9,000 nt of DNA from Methylophilaceae bacterium UBA6140 (GCA_002423265.1 DIVE01000062.1:2261-11260), one strand, 5' to 3'. Shown: positions 1 through 7,331, counted from the stretch's first letter. Numbers and translations: made by a program. The notes: a model not told the origin generated them from the letters alone.

Positions 1-1544
1 ATTGCCTGATCGAACTCGCACTCGTGCATGCCAAGCAGCGTTTTCGCTTTCAGACCCGTCAACCTGCTGAATGCCTGATTGACGTGAGAGACACGGTGAT
101 ACTGGTCAAAAACGACGATACCGTCCGGGCTCAATGAAAACACGGCGTCAAGGTCAGCCTGATTGTTTTGTATCGTTTCCAGATACTGCTTCTGCTTTGA
201 AACATCGTTCTGCACTGCGATGAAAATGTGCTCTCCGCCGGAGTTGACCACCGCTGCCACCTTGAGGCTGATCCAGAATTTCTCGCCCGACTTCTTGTAG
301 TTGATCAGCTCGATCTCGAAATCCTGCTTGTTCCTGATCGCCTCGCTCATGAAACGGATCGCTTCACGCGAAGTTTCCTCTCCCTGCAGCACTTCCCCCG
401 GCTTCCTGCCCAGCATGTCTTCCAGGGTATATCCGGTCGAATTGGTAAATGCCTGATTGACCCAGGTCGTTCTCCCTTCCTCGTCGGTGATCATGACACC
501 GTTCACCGTATTCTTCGCCACCAGCGCCAGCCGTTCCAGCTCGTTGGAGTACTGCCTGATCAGCCGCTCGGCTTCTTCCGCCTTGGTCTTTTCTTCGATC
601 AGTGACGCCTCGACCAGCTTGCGTTCGGAAATCTCGCGATTGAGGCGACGGTTCCAGAAAAAGAAAACTCCGACCAGCAGCACCGATACCGCCGATATGG
701 AAAGAACCAATGGGTAATTGATATCGACCGGATTCGCCCGCATGGTCCAGGCTGCGAGAATTTCCTGACGCTCGGATTCGGCAATCGCTGCCAGCGCCTT
801 GTTCAGCGCTGAAGCCAACAGCGGCCAGTCACTTCTGACCGCCATGTAGATTTCGGATTTATAGGGTGTTTCTGCAGCGGCGCGAATATTGGCAAAGCCT
901 TGATTTCGCGCCACGTAATTGACAATCACGGAATTGCCGACATAGGCATCGACCTTGCCGGTAAGCACCGCCTCCAAAGCTTCTTCAGCAATGTCGGCAG
1001 CATAAAGCTCGATTTCCGGATGATTCTCAGCCAAGCTGCGGGCAACTGCGCCGGCTCTGAAAATGGCAACGCGCTTGCCGTGCAGGTCGTCCAAACTATT
1101 GATGGAAATATCGCCGCCTCTGGTATAAATCACGAATGGCGATACCAGAAACGGTTTTGACAACAGCATGTAGCGCGTTTCAGTCTCGGCTTGTGCCGAT
1201 GTCACAGCCGCAATGACATCGGCTTGCTCCTGTACCAGATTTTCGCGGGCATGCTGTTTATCGAAATGGATACCCAGCATGGTTTCGATTCTTTTCAGGT
1301 AATCGATCGACACCCCTCTGAACTCGTTGCTCTCGGATAAAAACTCGACAGGCGCCCAACCGGGGCGGATTGAAACCGAAATCTTCTGATGACTGCCGAG
1401 CCATGCCATCTCCTCGGCACTGAGCGCCAGGCGCGGCTTCGCATAAGCGTCGGCAGATAGCTCGTTAGCGTCTTTCTGCAAATACCACGCTGCCGGAAAC
1501 AGGACGAGCAGCATGAATGCGGCGGCAATCAGGGTTTTCTTCAT
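1..1544 (-). CDS. Membrane sensor with periplasmic SBP_bac_3 domain and PAS repeats (3' end cut by window edge)
   Basis: The reading frame is open on the minus strand from an ATG at 1544 to the window edge, giving 514 residues. Residues 1-22 are a signal peptide or anchor (MKKTLIAAAF, then hydrophobic). Residues about 52-268 resemble family-3 solute-binding domains (VSIRPGWAPVEF, GVSIDYL, DLHGKRVAIFRAG, GKVDAYVGN). Residues about 277-297 form a membrane span, followed by a charged linker, probably coiled coil, at 300-340. A PAS/PAC domain follows at about 342-450 (NGVMITDEEGRTTWVNQAF, then GRKPGEVLQG). It resembles LOV-type PAS sequence but lacks the flavin-binding cysteine. A second PAS starts near 465 (LSPDGIVVFD, VNQAFSRLTG) and is cut off. 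This architecture is typical of transmembrane diguanylate cyclases/phosphodiesterases or sensor kinases that detect small molecules through the periplasmic domain. The output domain is not visible, so the enzymatic class is open. No strong ribosome binding site precedes the ATG; it was chosen because the signal peptide begins there and no other in-frame ATG lies close upstream. Confidence 0.88.
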   Translation of the reverse strand, partial: MKKTLIAAAFMLLVLFPAAWYLQKDANELSADAYAKPRLALSAEEMAWLGSHQKISVSIRPGWAPVEFLSESNEFRGVSIDYLKRIETMLGIHFDKQHARENLVQEQADVIAAVTSAQAETETRYMLLSKPFLVSPFVIYTRGGDISINSLDDLHGKRVAIFRAGAVARSLAENHPEIELYAADIAEEALEAVLTGKVDAYVGNSVIVNYVARNQGFANIRAAAETPYKSEIYMAVRSDWPLLASALNKALAAIAESERQEILAAWTMRANPVDINYPLVLSISAVSVLLVGVFFFWNRRLNREISERKLVEASLIEEKTKAEEAERLIRQYSNELERLALVAKNTVNGVMITDEEGRTTWVNQAFTNSTGYTLEDMLGRKPGEVLQGEETSREAIRFMSEAIRNKQDFEIELINYKKSGEKFWISLKVAAVVNSGGEHIFIAVQNDVSKQKQYLETIQNNQADLDAVFSLSPDGIVVFDQYHRVSHVNQAFSRLTGLKAKTLLGMHECEFDQA

Positions 1545-1550
1545 GTCGGC

Positions 1551-1597
1551 GCCCGCTGTGTAACCCGCCGATAAAGGGCATGCATGCCCGCTGTGTA
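1551..1597. repeat. 12-bp direct repeat flanking a 14-bp perfect palindrome
   Basis: GCCCGCTGTGTA occurs at 1551-1562 and again at 1586-1597, 35 bp apart. Between them, and overlapping the second copy, is the perfect palindrome GGGCATGCATGCCC at 1576-1589. The structure lies within about 55 bp upstream of the start codon of the minus-strand sensor gene, so it could be an operator or a leader hairpin. No binding protein can be named. Confidence 0.5.
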
Positions 1598-1703
1598 TTG
1601 GAACGTATGGCTCATGCGTATATTTTCTGCCTTATTGCATCAAAACGCCATCCGAAACCGGCACTTCAATCCAGTATCGACCAGCTTCGCAGGGCTTTGC
1701 TCC

Positions 1704-1730
1704 AAAAAAGAAGGTAGCCGAAGCTACCTT
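1704..1730 (-). terminator. Rho-independent terminator with UUCG tetraloop
   Basis: On the minus strand an 8-bp perfect stem (AAGGTAGC paired with GCTACCTT, 1730-1711) closes a TTCG tetraloop, and CTTTTTT follows directly at 1710-1704. It lies about 85 nt after the stop codon of the IHF-like gene, transcribed in the same direction. It therefore very probably ends that transcript, or a small RNA, before the sensor gene. On the plus strand the hairpin is not followed by a T tract, so it should act in one direction only. Confidence 0.85.
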
Positions 1731-1791
1731 ACAGGGGACCTCGCAGGGGCGAGGATTTCATTGCCCTAACGATCTCAAGCATGAGGGCAAT
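1704..1791 (-). ncRNA. Candidate small RNA or 3'-UTR RNA with three consecutive stem-loops
   Basis: Read on the minus strand, three hairpins follow each other. ATTGCCCT pairs with AGGGCAAT (1791-1784 with 1767-1760) around a 16-nt loop. CCTCGC pairs with GCGAGG (1754-1749 with 1744-1739) around a CCCT loop. The last is the UUCG terminator at 1730-1704. The element CCCCTG occurs twice, once in the second hairpin and once in the single-stranded linker after it. C-rich accessible loops are a known feature of bacterial small RNAs that pair with ribosome binding sites. No clear independent promoter was found, so it may be a processed 3' UTR of the IHF-like gene, or simply a structured terminator region. 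Confidence 0.35.
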
Positions 1792-1814
1792 AAAATTCTT
1801 GAATTCGATTTCAG

Positions 1815-2099
1815 TTACTGCTTGCCTGTTTCCTTTTTATTCAATTGCATATCCAGTTGCCGCCCGCATTTGAAATAGGCTTGCGGGCACACTTGAGACG
1901 CATCTGCAGCAGTCGGCATGCTTGTCACCCTGACGCCGAAACTACCAAAAGTTCTGATTTCGAAACGGTTTCCTGCAGCCAGTTGCCCGGCCATATAGTC
2001 GATCATCCGATCCAGACTGCAAGCGCAATCCGCTTCATTCAGCTCAGGCAACCTGTTGCTGATGGCCTTGATCAACTCTGAATTTGTAATTGTTCCCAT
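1815..2099 (-). CDS. Divergent IHF-beta/HU-family nucleoid protein with shortened arm
   Basis: This 94-residue protein belongs to the bacterial histone-like HU/IHF family and looks closest to IHF beta. Residues 5-54 align well: NSELIKAISNRLPEL matches the N-terminal helices, and MIDYMAGQLAAGNRFEIRTFGSF matches the family core ending in the FGSF turn (51-54). The usual sequence after FGSF, a beta-arm with an R-x-x-P and GRNP-type tip that inserts into the DNA minor groove, is replaced by a shorter segment (MPTAADASQV). The arm is about 7 residues short and lacks the RNP tip. The usual FKPG is FKCG at 76-79. DNA bending may therefore be altered; dimer partners are unknown. The start at 2099 is preferred over 2147 because AAGGTG lies 7 nt upstream of it and the longer form would run through the likely promoter. 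A terminator follows at 1704-1730. Confidence 0.85.
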   Translation of the reverse strand: MGTITNSELIKAISNRLPELNEADCACSLDRMIDYMAGQLAAGNRFEIRTFGSFGVRVTSMPTAADASQVCPQAYFKCGRQLDMQLNKKETGKQ

Positions 2100-2121
2100 T
2101 TCAAAGCACCTTAAGCAAAAG

Positions 2122-2149
2122 ATTATCATTTTTTTTGTTTTTATCAAAA
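2122..2149 (-). promoter_or_regulatory. Predicted sigma-70 promoter of the IHF-like gene
   Basis: On the minus strand, TTTTGA (2149-2144) and GATAAT (2127-2122) are separated by 16 nt and lie just upstream of the ribosome binding site of the IHF-like gene. The tract is extremely A/T-rich. It also contains TATCAA-N4-TTT (2143-2155 on the plus strand), which matches the IHF site consensus WATCAANNNNTTR except at the last base, so autoregulation is possible but unproven. Confidence 0.5.
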
Positions 2150-2372
2150 TATTTTTTCAGGCACTTTGAAGCTTGACTACCACCGCAGGAAAGCAGTACC
2201 CCGGTCATACAAGTAAATGAAAAATCCGCTCGAAAATGAAACTTTATGTCTGTCAGTGCGGCAATCAACCGCTGCCGGAGTTATCATTGGATGACGCCGG
2301 ATTGATTCGGCTTGAATATCTGTCAGTCGCTATTTGCGGAACAAAAACCAGAGAATCACAAACCGAAAACCA

Positions 2373-5030
2373 ATGCATATCAATCCCGGAACAATCAGAC
2401 TGATTCTGCTCGCCACACTGATTTATCTGCTGCTGGGCAGTCTGGGCAGCACGCTTGCGATTGCGCCGGGTTACGCCAGCCCGATATTTCCGGCGGCCGG
2501 GTTTGCCGTGGCCATCGCACTCGCCAATGGCCATCGCGCCTTGATCGGCATTGTTCTGGGCTCGTGGCTGCTTAATCTGGCCATCTCTTATCAGGCCGAT
2601 CAGGCCTTGTTATCCGCCGCACTGCCTGCCACGGCGATAGCCTGCGGTTCTGCATTGCAGGCATTTATCGCAGCGAAATTGGTCCGGCACCGGCTGGGCA
2701 ACGCTTGGGTCACCATGGAATCGGTCGAAACCATTGTCCTCACCCTGGTGCTGACCGGCCCGATTGCCTCCCTGATTTCGGCCAGTAACGGTACCGCTGT
2801 GCTTTATTTCGCCGGCACCCTCAGCCCGGATGAAATCGGTTTCACCTGGTGGAACTGGTGGGTAGGCGACACCCTTGGTGTGATGACCGTCCTGCCTCTG
2901 TGCATTGCCGTGATGAACAGAAAATCCTCTCCCTGGCGTGAAAACCTCGCCACGCTGGTTTTTCCCGTAGTTTTCCTGATCGGTCTGGTCACAGTCGCGT
3001 TCATCATGACTTCAAGCGTTGAGGCCGACAATCTCAACAAGAAGATTCAGGAACAGGGCGAGGCGTTCAGCAATCGCTTGCAGCAGCGCTTCATCGCGCA
3101 TCAGGAGGCGCTCTCGGCATTGAGAAGACTGATAGAGGTGACGCCGGACATGACCTACAGTCAGTTCCAGTATTTCACCGAAATTACGTTGATGGATAAC
3201 CCTGATATCTCCGCCTTGTCGCTCAACCCGTATGTAAGGGATGACGAACGAACGCAATTCGAGCGGCGCATGGCGGTCACGCCCGGACTGGCCGGTTTCG
3301 TCATCCGTGAAAAGGACAGCTCAGGCGCTATCATTGAGGCGGCGCAGCGGCCTTATTACGTCGCCGTGCAGTACATCTCGCCTGTCGAGCAGAACGCGAC
3401 TGCAATGGGCTACGACATCAATTCCGAGCCTGTGCGTAGCCGCGCCATATCAAAGGCGATTGCCAGCGGACAACCCGCTGTTACTGCACCGATTCAACTT
3501 GTTCAGGAAGAAACCGGAAGTGTCGGCCTGTTACTGTTGCATCCTGCATTTCTCCACAGTGACAACGCAAAGTTCGAAAACGGTCGCGACCGGCTGATTG
3601 GCTTTTCGGTGGGGGTGCTCAAGGTCAATCAAATGATTGAGATTGCCACACACGCTGTCAGAAATCCTGATCTTGTCTACCGGATTTATGATCAGGCCTC
3701 GAGCAAAGCGGATATTTATCAATCCTCCGCCGGTATGAAAACGACCAGCAGTTATGTCTGGCGACAAAACCTGCAGATGGCCGACCGTCTATGGCATGTC
3801 GAAGTGTTTCCAACTCAGGCTTTCATCAAGGCCAACCGGCCATGGACAGCATGGGCTGTCGGCGTTGGCGGTCTGATGCTGGCCTCTTTGTTGCAGATGA
3901 TGCTCTTGATCATCAGCGGACGCACCTCCACCATCAAGCGTAAAGTGGATGAACAGACCTTCGAGCTTAAGCTGAAAAGCGATGCCATCTCTGATCGTAA
4001 CGCCCAGCTCGACGCGATTTTCACCTTCAGCCCTGACGGTTTTGTCGCCTTCGCCGAAGATGGCAGCATCAAATACGCCAACCCTGCTTTCCTGCACATG
4101 ACCGGCGTGCCGGAAGTCCGGGGCAAGGCCGTCGCTTATCTCGACCAGCGCCTTAAACTCAACATTGCAGAAAACAAGCCTTTCAAAAGCGTTACGGATT
4201 TCTTCGGTCAACCCGACCAGCCTCCGGCGGTTCATTTGTTGCAGCTGCACAAGCCAAAAAAATCCGTTTTACAGCTGGTCGGCATCCACACGCATTCGCC
4301 GACCGTACCACGCATACTTTATATGCGCGACATCACGCATGAATCTGAAGTACAACAAATGAAAAGCGACTTTCTTTCACACGCAGCACATGAACTGCGG
4401 ACCCCGATGACGACCATCCTCGGCTATACCGAACTGCTGATCGCGCGTGAATACGAGCAGCCGGTGCGTCAGGAAATGCTGACGGCAATGCAGCGGCAAA
4501 TCCGCCTGATCGTCAACATGATCAACGATCTGCTCGACCTCGCGCGCATCGAGGCACGTCGCGGGGAAGAGTTTCATCTGCAACAGATTGATCTCAAGCG
4601 CATGCTGAAAGAACTCGCCGATGAGGTGCCTTTCGACCAGACGCGCTGGCCGGTCACACTGAGCTTGCCCGCAAAGCGGGTCTGCATTGAAGGCGATGCC
4701 GACAAAATCCGTCAGGCTGTGATGAACATCATCATCAATGCCCAGAAGTACTCACCAGAAGGCGGTGAAATCCTGATCCGGCTCCGTGCTGTCAAGGCAG
4801 GCATCCAGATTGGCATTCAGGATCACGGTATCGGCATGACTCCCGATCAATTGCAGCATATCGGCGAACGTTTCTGGCGCGCGGACGATTCCGGCAAAAC
4901 GCCGGGCACCGGCCTCGGCATTGCGATCGTAAGAGAAATCCTGCGCATTCACGATGCCAGCCTTGAATTCAGGTCGGTCTATCAGCAAGGGACGGTCGCC
5001 ACCATCACTTTCCCCGCCACATCATCATAA
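2373..5030 (+). CDS. MASE1-CHASE-PAS sensor histidine kinase
   Basis: From the ATG at 2373 the protein has 885 residues. The N-terminal 200 residues are a MASE1-type integral membrane sensor with several hydrophobic spans (YASPIFPAAGFAVAIAL, WWNWWVGDTLGVMTVLPL). A further span at about 195-213 leads into a periplasmic CHASE domain (about 225-435), closed by a span at about 490-515. A PAS domain follows (about 545-655, FSPDGFVAF, YANPAFLHMTG). The HisKA domain carries the H-box HAAHELRTP with the phospho-accepting His673. The ATPase domain has an N-box (NIIINAQKYS, 785-794), G1 (DHGIGM, 817-822) and G2 (GTGLGIA, 845-851). All catalytic motifs are intact, so it should autophosphorylate. It has no receiver domain and no regulator beside it. 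An alternative TTG start at 2334 would add 13 polar residues; neither start has a clear ribosome binding site. ATG is preferred because MASE1 domains usually begin almost at the N terminus. Confidence 0.93.
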   Translation: MHINPGTIRLILLATLIYLLLGSLGSTLAIAPGYASPIFPAAGFAVAIALANGHRALIGIVLGSWLLNLAISYQADQALLSAALPATAIACGSALQAFIAAKLVRHRLGNAWVTMESVETIVLTLVLTGPIASLISASNGTAVLYFAGTLSPDEIGFTWWNWWVGDTLGVMTVLPLCIAVMNRKSSPWRENLATLVFPVVFLIGLVTVAFIMTSSVEADNLNKKIQEQGEAFSNRLQQRFIAHQEALSALRRLIEVTPDMTYSQFQYFTEITLMDNPDISALSLNPYVRDDERTQFERRMAVTPGLAGFVIREKDSSGAIIEAAQRPYYVAVQYISPVEQNATAMGYDINSEPVRSRAISKAIASGQPAVTAPIQLVQEETGSVGLLLLHPAFLHSDNAKFENGRDRLIGFSVGVLKVNQMIEIATHAVRNPDLVYRIYDQASSKADIYQSSAGMKTTSSYVWRQNLQMADRLWHVEVFPTQAFIKANRPWTAWAVGVGGLMLASLLQMMLLIISGRTSTIKRKVDEQTFELKLKSDAISDRNAQLDAIFTFSPDGFVAFAEDGSIKYANPAFLHMTGVPEVRGKAVAYLDQRLKLNIAENKPFKSVTDFFGQPDQPPAVHLLQLHKPKKSVLQLVGIHTHSPTVPRILYMRDITHESEVQQMKSDFLSHAAHELRTPMTTILGYTELLIAREYEQPVRQEMLTAMQRQIRLIVNMINDLLDLARIEARRGEEFHLQQIDLKRMLKELADEVPFDQTRWPVTLSLPAKRVCIEGDADKIRQAVMNIIINAQKYSPEGGEILIRLRAVKAGIQIGIQDHGIGMTPDQLQHIGERFWRADDSGKTPGTGLGIAIVREILRIHDASLEFRSVYQQGTVATITFPATSS

Positions 5031-5153
5031 CCGCCATTGGCTCTGCGCTACGTATCGCTTGCGGTCATACCATAAATGTATTACTTTTATCATTTATATT
5101 AAATCCTCATGCCGATAATAAATATTGGCGCAGTTCAATAGCCAGGGGACGCC

Positions 5154-5801
5154 ATGGTCATCACTTTACTTTCCCTCATTGTCATACTGCTGCTGATCTT
5201 GCTGGCGAAACGCGATGGTTATCTTGATTCCGGCATGCGCGGGCTCAAGCAGAAACAACAAAAAAAGTCTGCCGGCCGTATTCATGTCACGCAGATCAAA
5301 GCCATCGATGCGGACATCGGCTTTTCATCGCTCGGCCTGATCAAAAGCACAAAAGCCGGCGCAATTCTTGAATTCCCCGGCGCGACTCCCGGCTGCCGCA
5401 CTCGTTTTCTGCATGGCACGATTGAATTCAGGTTTATTGAAAACTTCGACGATGCCGCCTTCTCGAACGCGGAGGACATCGGCACGCTTGGTATCAATAA
5501 TGAGCATTTCAACGGCAGCATCCTTTGCAGCAAGGGCTTACATGAGCATTTGATTGCGCTCAAGGATGCAAACAGCAGCTTCTCGATGGATTTCAGCGCA
5601 TTGTTTTACAGGGTGTTTTTATTCAACAGCGCAAAACGCGCCAACCAGCCTTTTGAACTGAGAATTGCCGAGATTGAATCGATCAAGGTGATGGAACAGG
5701 CTCAGCTCAAGACACTGATGCGCTCAATCGGCGGAGCCATGGCTGACAGCGCGAAGATCGACTGGCCGGAGTCCAGCCGGTTGGCTGCCTCAAAACCGTA
5801 A
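5154..5801 (+). CDS. Membrane-anchored protein of unknown function (215 aa)
   Basis: I do not recognise this family. Residues 2-18 (ITLLSLIVILLLILLA) form one membrane span, followed by a strongly basic stretch (KR at 19-20, then KQKQQKK at 32-38). By the positive-inside rule the remaining 175 or so residues lie in the cytoplasm. That part looks like a compact mixed alpha/beta domain (AGAILEFPGATPGCRTRFLHG, FDDAAFSNAEDIGTLGINNEHF) with two Cys residues at 81 and 125. No signalling motif, metal site or nucleotide-binding loop is visible. AGGGGA 4 nt before the ATG is a good ribosome binding site. The gene lies 123 nt after the histidine kinase and 38 nt before the next small gene with no obvious terminator between, so the pair is probably co-transcribed. 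Codon use resembles its neighbours, supporting a real gene. Confidence 0.75.
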   Translation: MVITLLSLIVILLLILLAKRDGYLDSGMRGLKQKQQKKSAGRIHVTQIKAIDADIGFSSLGLIKSTKAGAILEFPGATPGCRTRFLHGTIEFRFIENFDDAAFSNAEDIGTLGINNEHFNGSILCSKGLHEHLIALKDANSSFSMDFSALFYRVFLFNSAKRANQPFELRIAEIESIKVMEQAQLKTLMRSIGGAMADSAKIDWPESSRLAASKP

Positions 5802-5839
5802 ATCCCGGCAAATTGGCTGTTGATAATTGCTGAGTAAAA

Positions 5840-6106
5840 ATGCAAAAAACGCTTGAACGTGATTGGAAGCTGATAAAGATCGACGGCAAATCCGCATTTT
5901 TCGTGATTGATTGCAAGAGTGCGAGAAAATTATTGTTCAACGTACCCAATATCGTTGATGTCAGCATTCAAGGACAAAACGCTTACGTCGAAGTAAGCGA
6001 TTCAAGAGTCATGAAAATTGATTTGAACACCGGTTTCAGAACTTATCTGAAGGATGCGACGGCTGATTACCTGGATATTCTTGACATGATTCACACCGCG
6101 CACTAA
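5840..6106 (+). CDS. Small protein of unknown function (88 aa)
   Basis: This short protein begins MQKTLERDWKLIKIDGKS. It has alternating hydrophobic residues suggesting a small beta-rich fold (SAFFVIDCKSARKLLF, VDVSIQGQNAYVEVSD, VMKIDLNTGFRTYLKD) ending in a helix (DYLDILDMIHTAH). There is no signal peptide, membrane span or recognisable motif. TGAG 5 nt before the ATG is a weak ribosome binding site. The gene follows the 215-residue protein by 38 nt and converges on the HD-GYP gene, whose stop is 30 nt away. Nothing in its sequence reveals a role; operon position suggests it acts with the preceding protein. Confidence 0.65.
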   Translation: MQKTLERDWKLIKIDGKSAFFVIDCKSARKLLFNVPNIVDVSIQGQNAYVEVSDSRVMKIDLNTGFRTYLKDATADYLDILDMIHTAH

Positions 6107-6135
6107 GCATGCGTGCCACATTCAGTTGAGCCGTG

Positions 6136-6924
6136 TTATGGCTGCTGGATCAAATCATCTGCCGCGTAGTGAATCAGATCCTTGAACAACAATGAACGGG
6201 CATTGGTGTTTTCTCGCAACGCAATGAAGCACTCGACATTGCTTATGAACAGTTCCACGAGCTCTGGGTCGAAGTGGCGCTGTTTTTGCTCTGCAATCAT
6301 GCCGATGACCTCTTCATCATCCAGCGCCTTGCGATAGCATCGATCCATGGCCAGCGCATCAAAATAGTCCACCAGCGCCACCACGCGGCCTTCCAGCGGA
6401 ATCTCATGGCCCCTCAGGCCTCGGGGATAACCACCGCCATCAAAGCGCTCGTGATGTGTCAGGGCAATACTCGCTGCCAGCTGAAACAAGGGCACGCTGG
6501 ACAACAGCATTTCATGACCGATCTCCGCATGCCGATTCATCTGCTCGCGTTCTTCAGGCGTCAACTGCCCCGGTTTTTTCAGAATATGGTCGGGTATGCC
6601 GATCTTGCCGACATCATGCATGGGAGCCGCCAGGCGCATCATGAAACCGTACTCGACAGATTCTCCACGCAAAAGACTGAGCTTTTCCGACATAAGCCCA
6701 AGACGGACGATATGTACGCCGGTATCGCCGTCACGAAACTCGGCAGCCGCGGCCAGCTTCATCAGAACCTCATGATGCGCATGGTTCAGCGCCTGCAGGG
6801 CCTGCTTTTTTTCTTCATAAAGCCGCCGAAGGTCTTCAGCGATCTTGAGCATCTGTACCAGCGTGGACGCATTGCTATCCATACCGGAGGAGGATTTCAT
6901 CCCATTATCCGCAACGTCTCTCAC
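6136..6924 (-). CDS. HD-GYP domain cyclic di-GMP phosphodiesterase
   Basis: The protein has 262 residues. After a short variable N terminus, a coiled coil (about 22-50, rich in E/K/L) leads into a complete HD-GYP domain (about 52-225). Family hallmarks are present: the GVHIVRLG region with His71, HDVGKIGIPDHILKKPG with His103-Asp104, RHAEIGHE with His132, THHERFDGGGYPRGL with His157-His158 and the GYP triplet at 165-167, and Asp186 in VDYFDAL. All expected metal ligands are retained, so hydrolysis of cyclic di-GMP is likely, though activity is not universal in the family. It starts with GTG only 2 nt after the stop of the receiver gene, so translation is probably coupled. Alternative ATG starts at codons 9 and 15 exist without better ribosome binding sites. 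RpfG-type proteins fuse a receiver to HD-GYP; here the two parts are separate genes in one operon. Confidence 0.94.
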   Translation of the reverse strand: MRDVADNGMKSSSGMDSNASTLVQMLKIAEDLRRLYEEKKQALQALNHAHHEVLMKLAAAAEFRDGDTGVHIVRLGLMSEKLSLLRGESVEYGFMMRLAAPMHDVGKIGIPDHILKKPGQLTPEEREQMNRHAEIGHEMLLSSVPLFQLAASIALTHHERFDGGGYPRGLRGHEIPLEGRVVALVDYFDALAMDRCYRKALDDEEVIGMIAEQKQRHFDPELVELFISNVECFIALRENTNARSLLFKDLIHYAADDLIQQP

Positions 6925-6926
6925 CG

Positions 6927-7331
6927 TTAATGCTTGCCGGTTCCGGACATGAAAGCCTCTACCACTTCAATCAGCTTGATCGGACTAAAAGGCTTGACCA
7001 TGTATTCATCGGCGCCGGCATCCATGCCGGCCTCCCTGTCGGCCTGTTGGCCGCGCGCGGTCAGCAGAATCAACGGAATATCGCAATAGTCTTTACTACC
7101 CTTGAGCAACCGGCAAAGCGCCAGGCCGTCCATCTTGCCCGGCATCATGATGTCTAGCAGAATCAGATCCGGCCCGATTTCTTCCACCATGCGCAGGCCG
7201 GTTTCCGCATCAGCCGTATCGTGAATCTCATAATCGTTGAAATCCAGCGTCATTCTGACCAGCTTTCTGATATCCGGCTGGTCTTCAATAATCAATATTC
7301 TTTTCAAACCTGTCCCCTGCATTGTTCGCAT
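6927..7331 (-). CDS. Stand-alone response regulator receiver protein
   Basis: This single-domain CheY-like receiver has 134 residues in the longest form. It carries the acidic pair Glu16-Asp17 (IIEDQPD), the phosphorylation site Asp60 (LILLDIMMPG), Thr91 (LLTARG) and Lys113 (VKPF), so it is a competent receiver. It has no output domain. The next gene, 2 nt downstream, encodes the HD-GYP enzyme, its likely effector. The start is uncertain: ATG at 7331 has no good ribosome binding site, a second ATG is at 7322, and a TTG at 7307 has AGGGG 6 nt upstream and would begin directly at the conserved LKRILIIED. A possible -10 (TAATAT, 7369-7364) lies upstream without a convincing -35. The likely cognate kinase is not adjacent; the kinase at 2373-5030 is a candidate. 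Confidence 0.92.
   Translation of the reverse strand: MRTMQGTGLKRILIIEDQPDIRKLVRMTLDFNDYEIHDTADAETGLRMVEEIGPDLILLDIMMPGKMDGLALCRLLKGSKDYCDIPLILLTARGQQADREAGMDAGADEYMVKPFSPIKLIEVVEAFMSGTGKH

Noticed and set aside
228..1528. Several open frames of 60-125 codons on both strands between 228 and 1528
   Set aside because: They are shadows of the long minus-strand sensor frame, which is open from 1544 to the window edge and encodes clear SBP and PAS domains.
1571..1791. Possible cyclic di-GMP (GEMM) riboswitch on the minus strand, prompted by AGGGCAA, GGTAGC and GCAAAGCC pieces
   Set aside because: The pieces occur in the wrong order for the GEMM fold, and the GGTAGC piece is an arm of the perfect terminator stem.
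2100..2170. Imperfect inverted repeat TTCAAAGCACC / GGCACTTTGAA (9 of 11) around the IHF-like promoter
   Set aside because: The arms are 49 nt apart with two mismatches, and one lies in the ribosome binding region. Too weak to call an operator.
3789..4250. A 153-codon minus-strand frame inside the histidine kinase gene
   Set aside because: It lies antisense to the PAS and linker part of a well-supported kinase and shows no domain.
4962..5437. Exact 12-mer TTGAATTCAGGT at 4962-4973 and 5426-5437
   Set aside because: Both copies are in coding sequence of unrelated proteins in different contexts; no flanking similarity, so probably chance.
6106..6150. AGCC/GGCT hairpin between the convergent 88-residue and HD-GYP genes as a bidirectional terminator
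   Set aside because: Only 4 bp of stem with no T tract on either strand.
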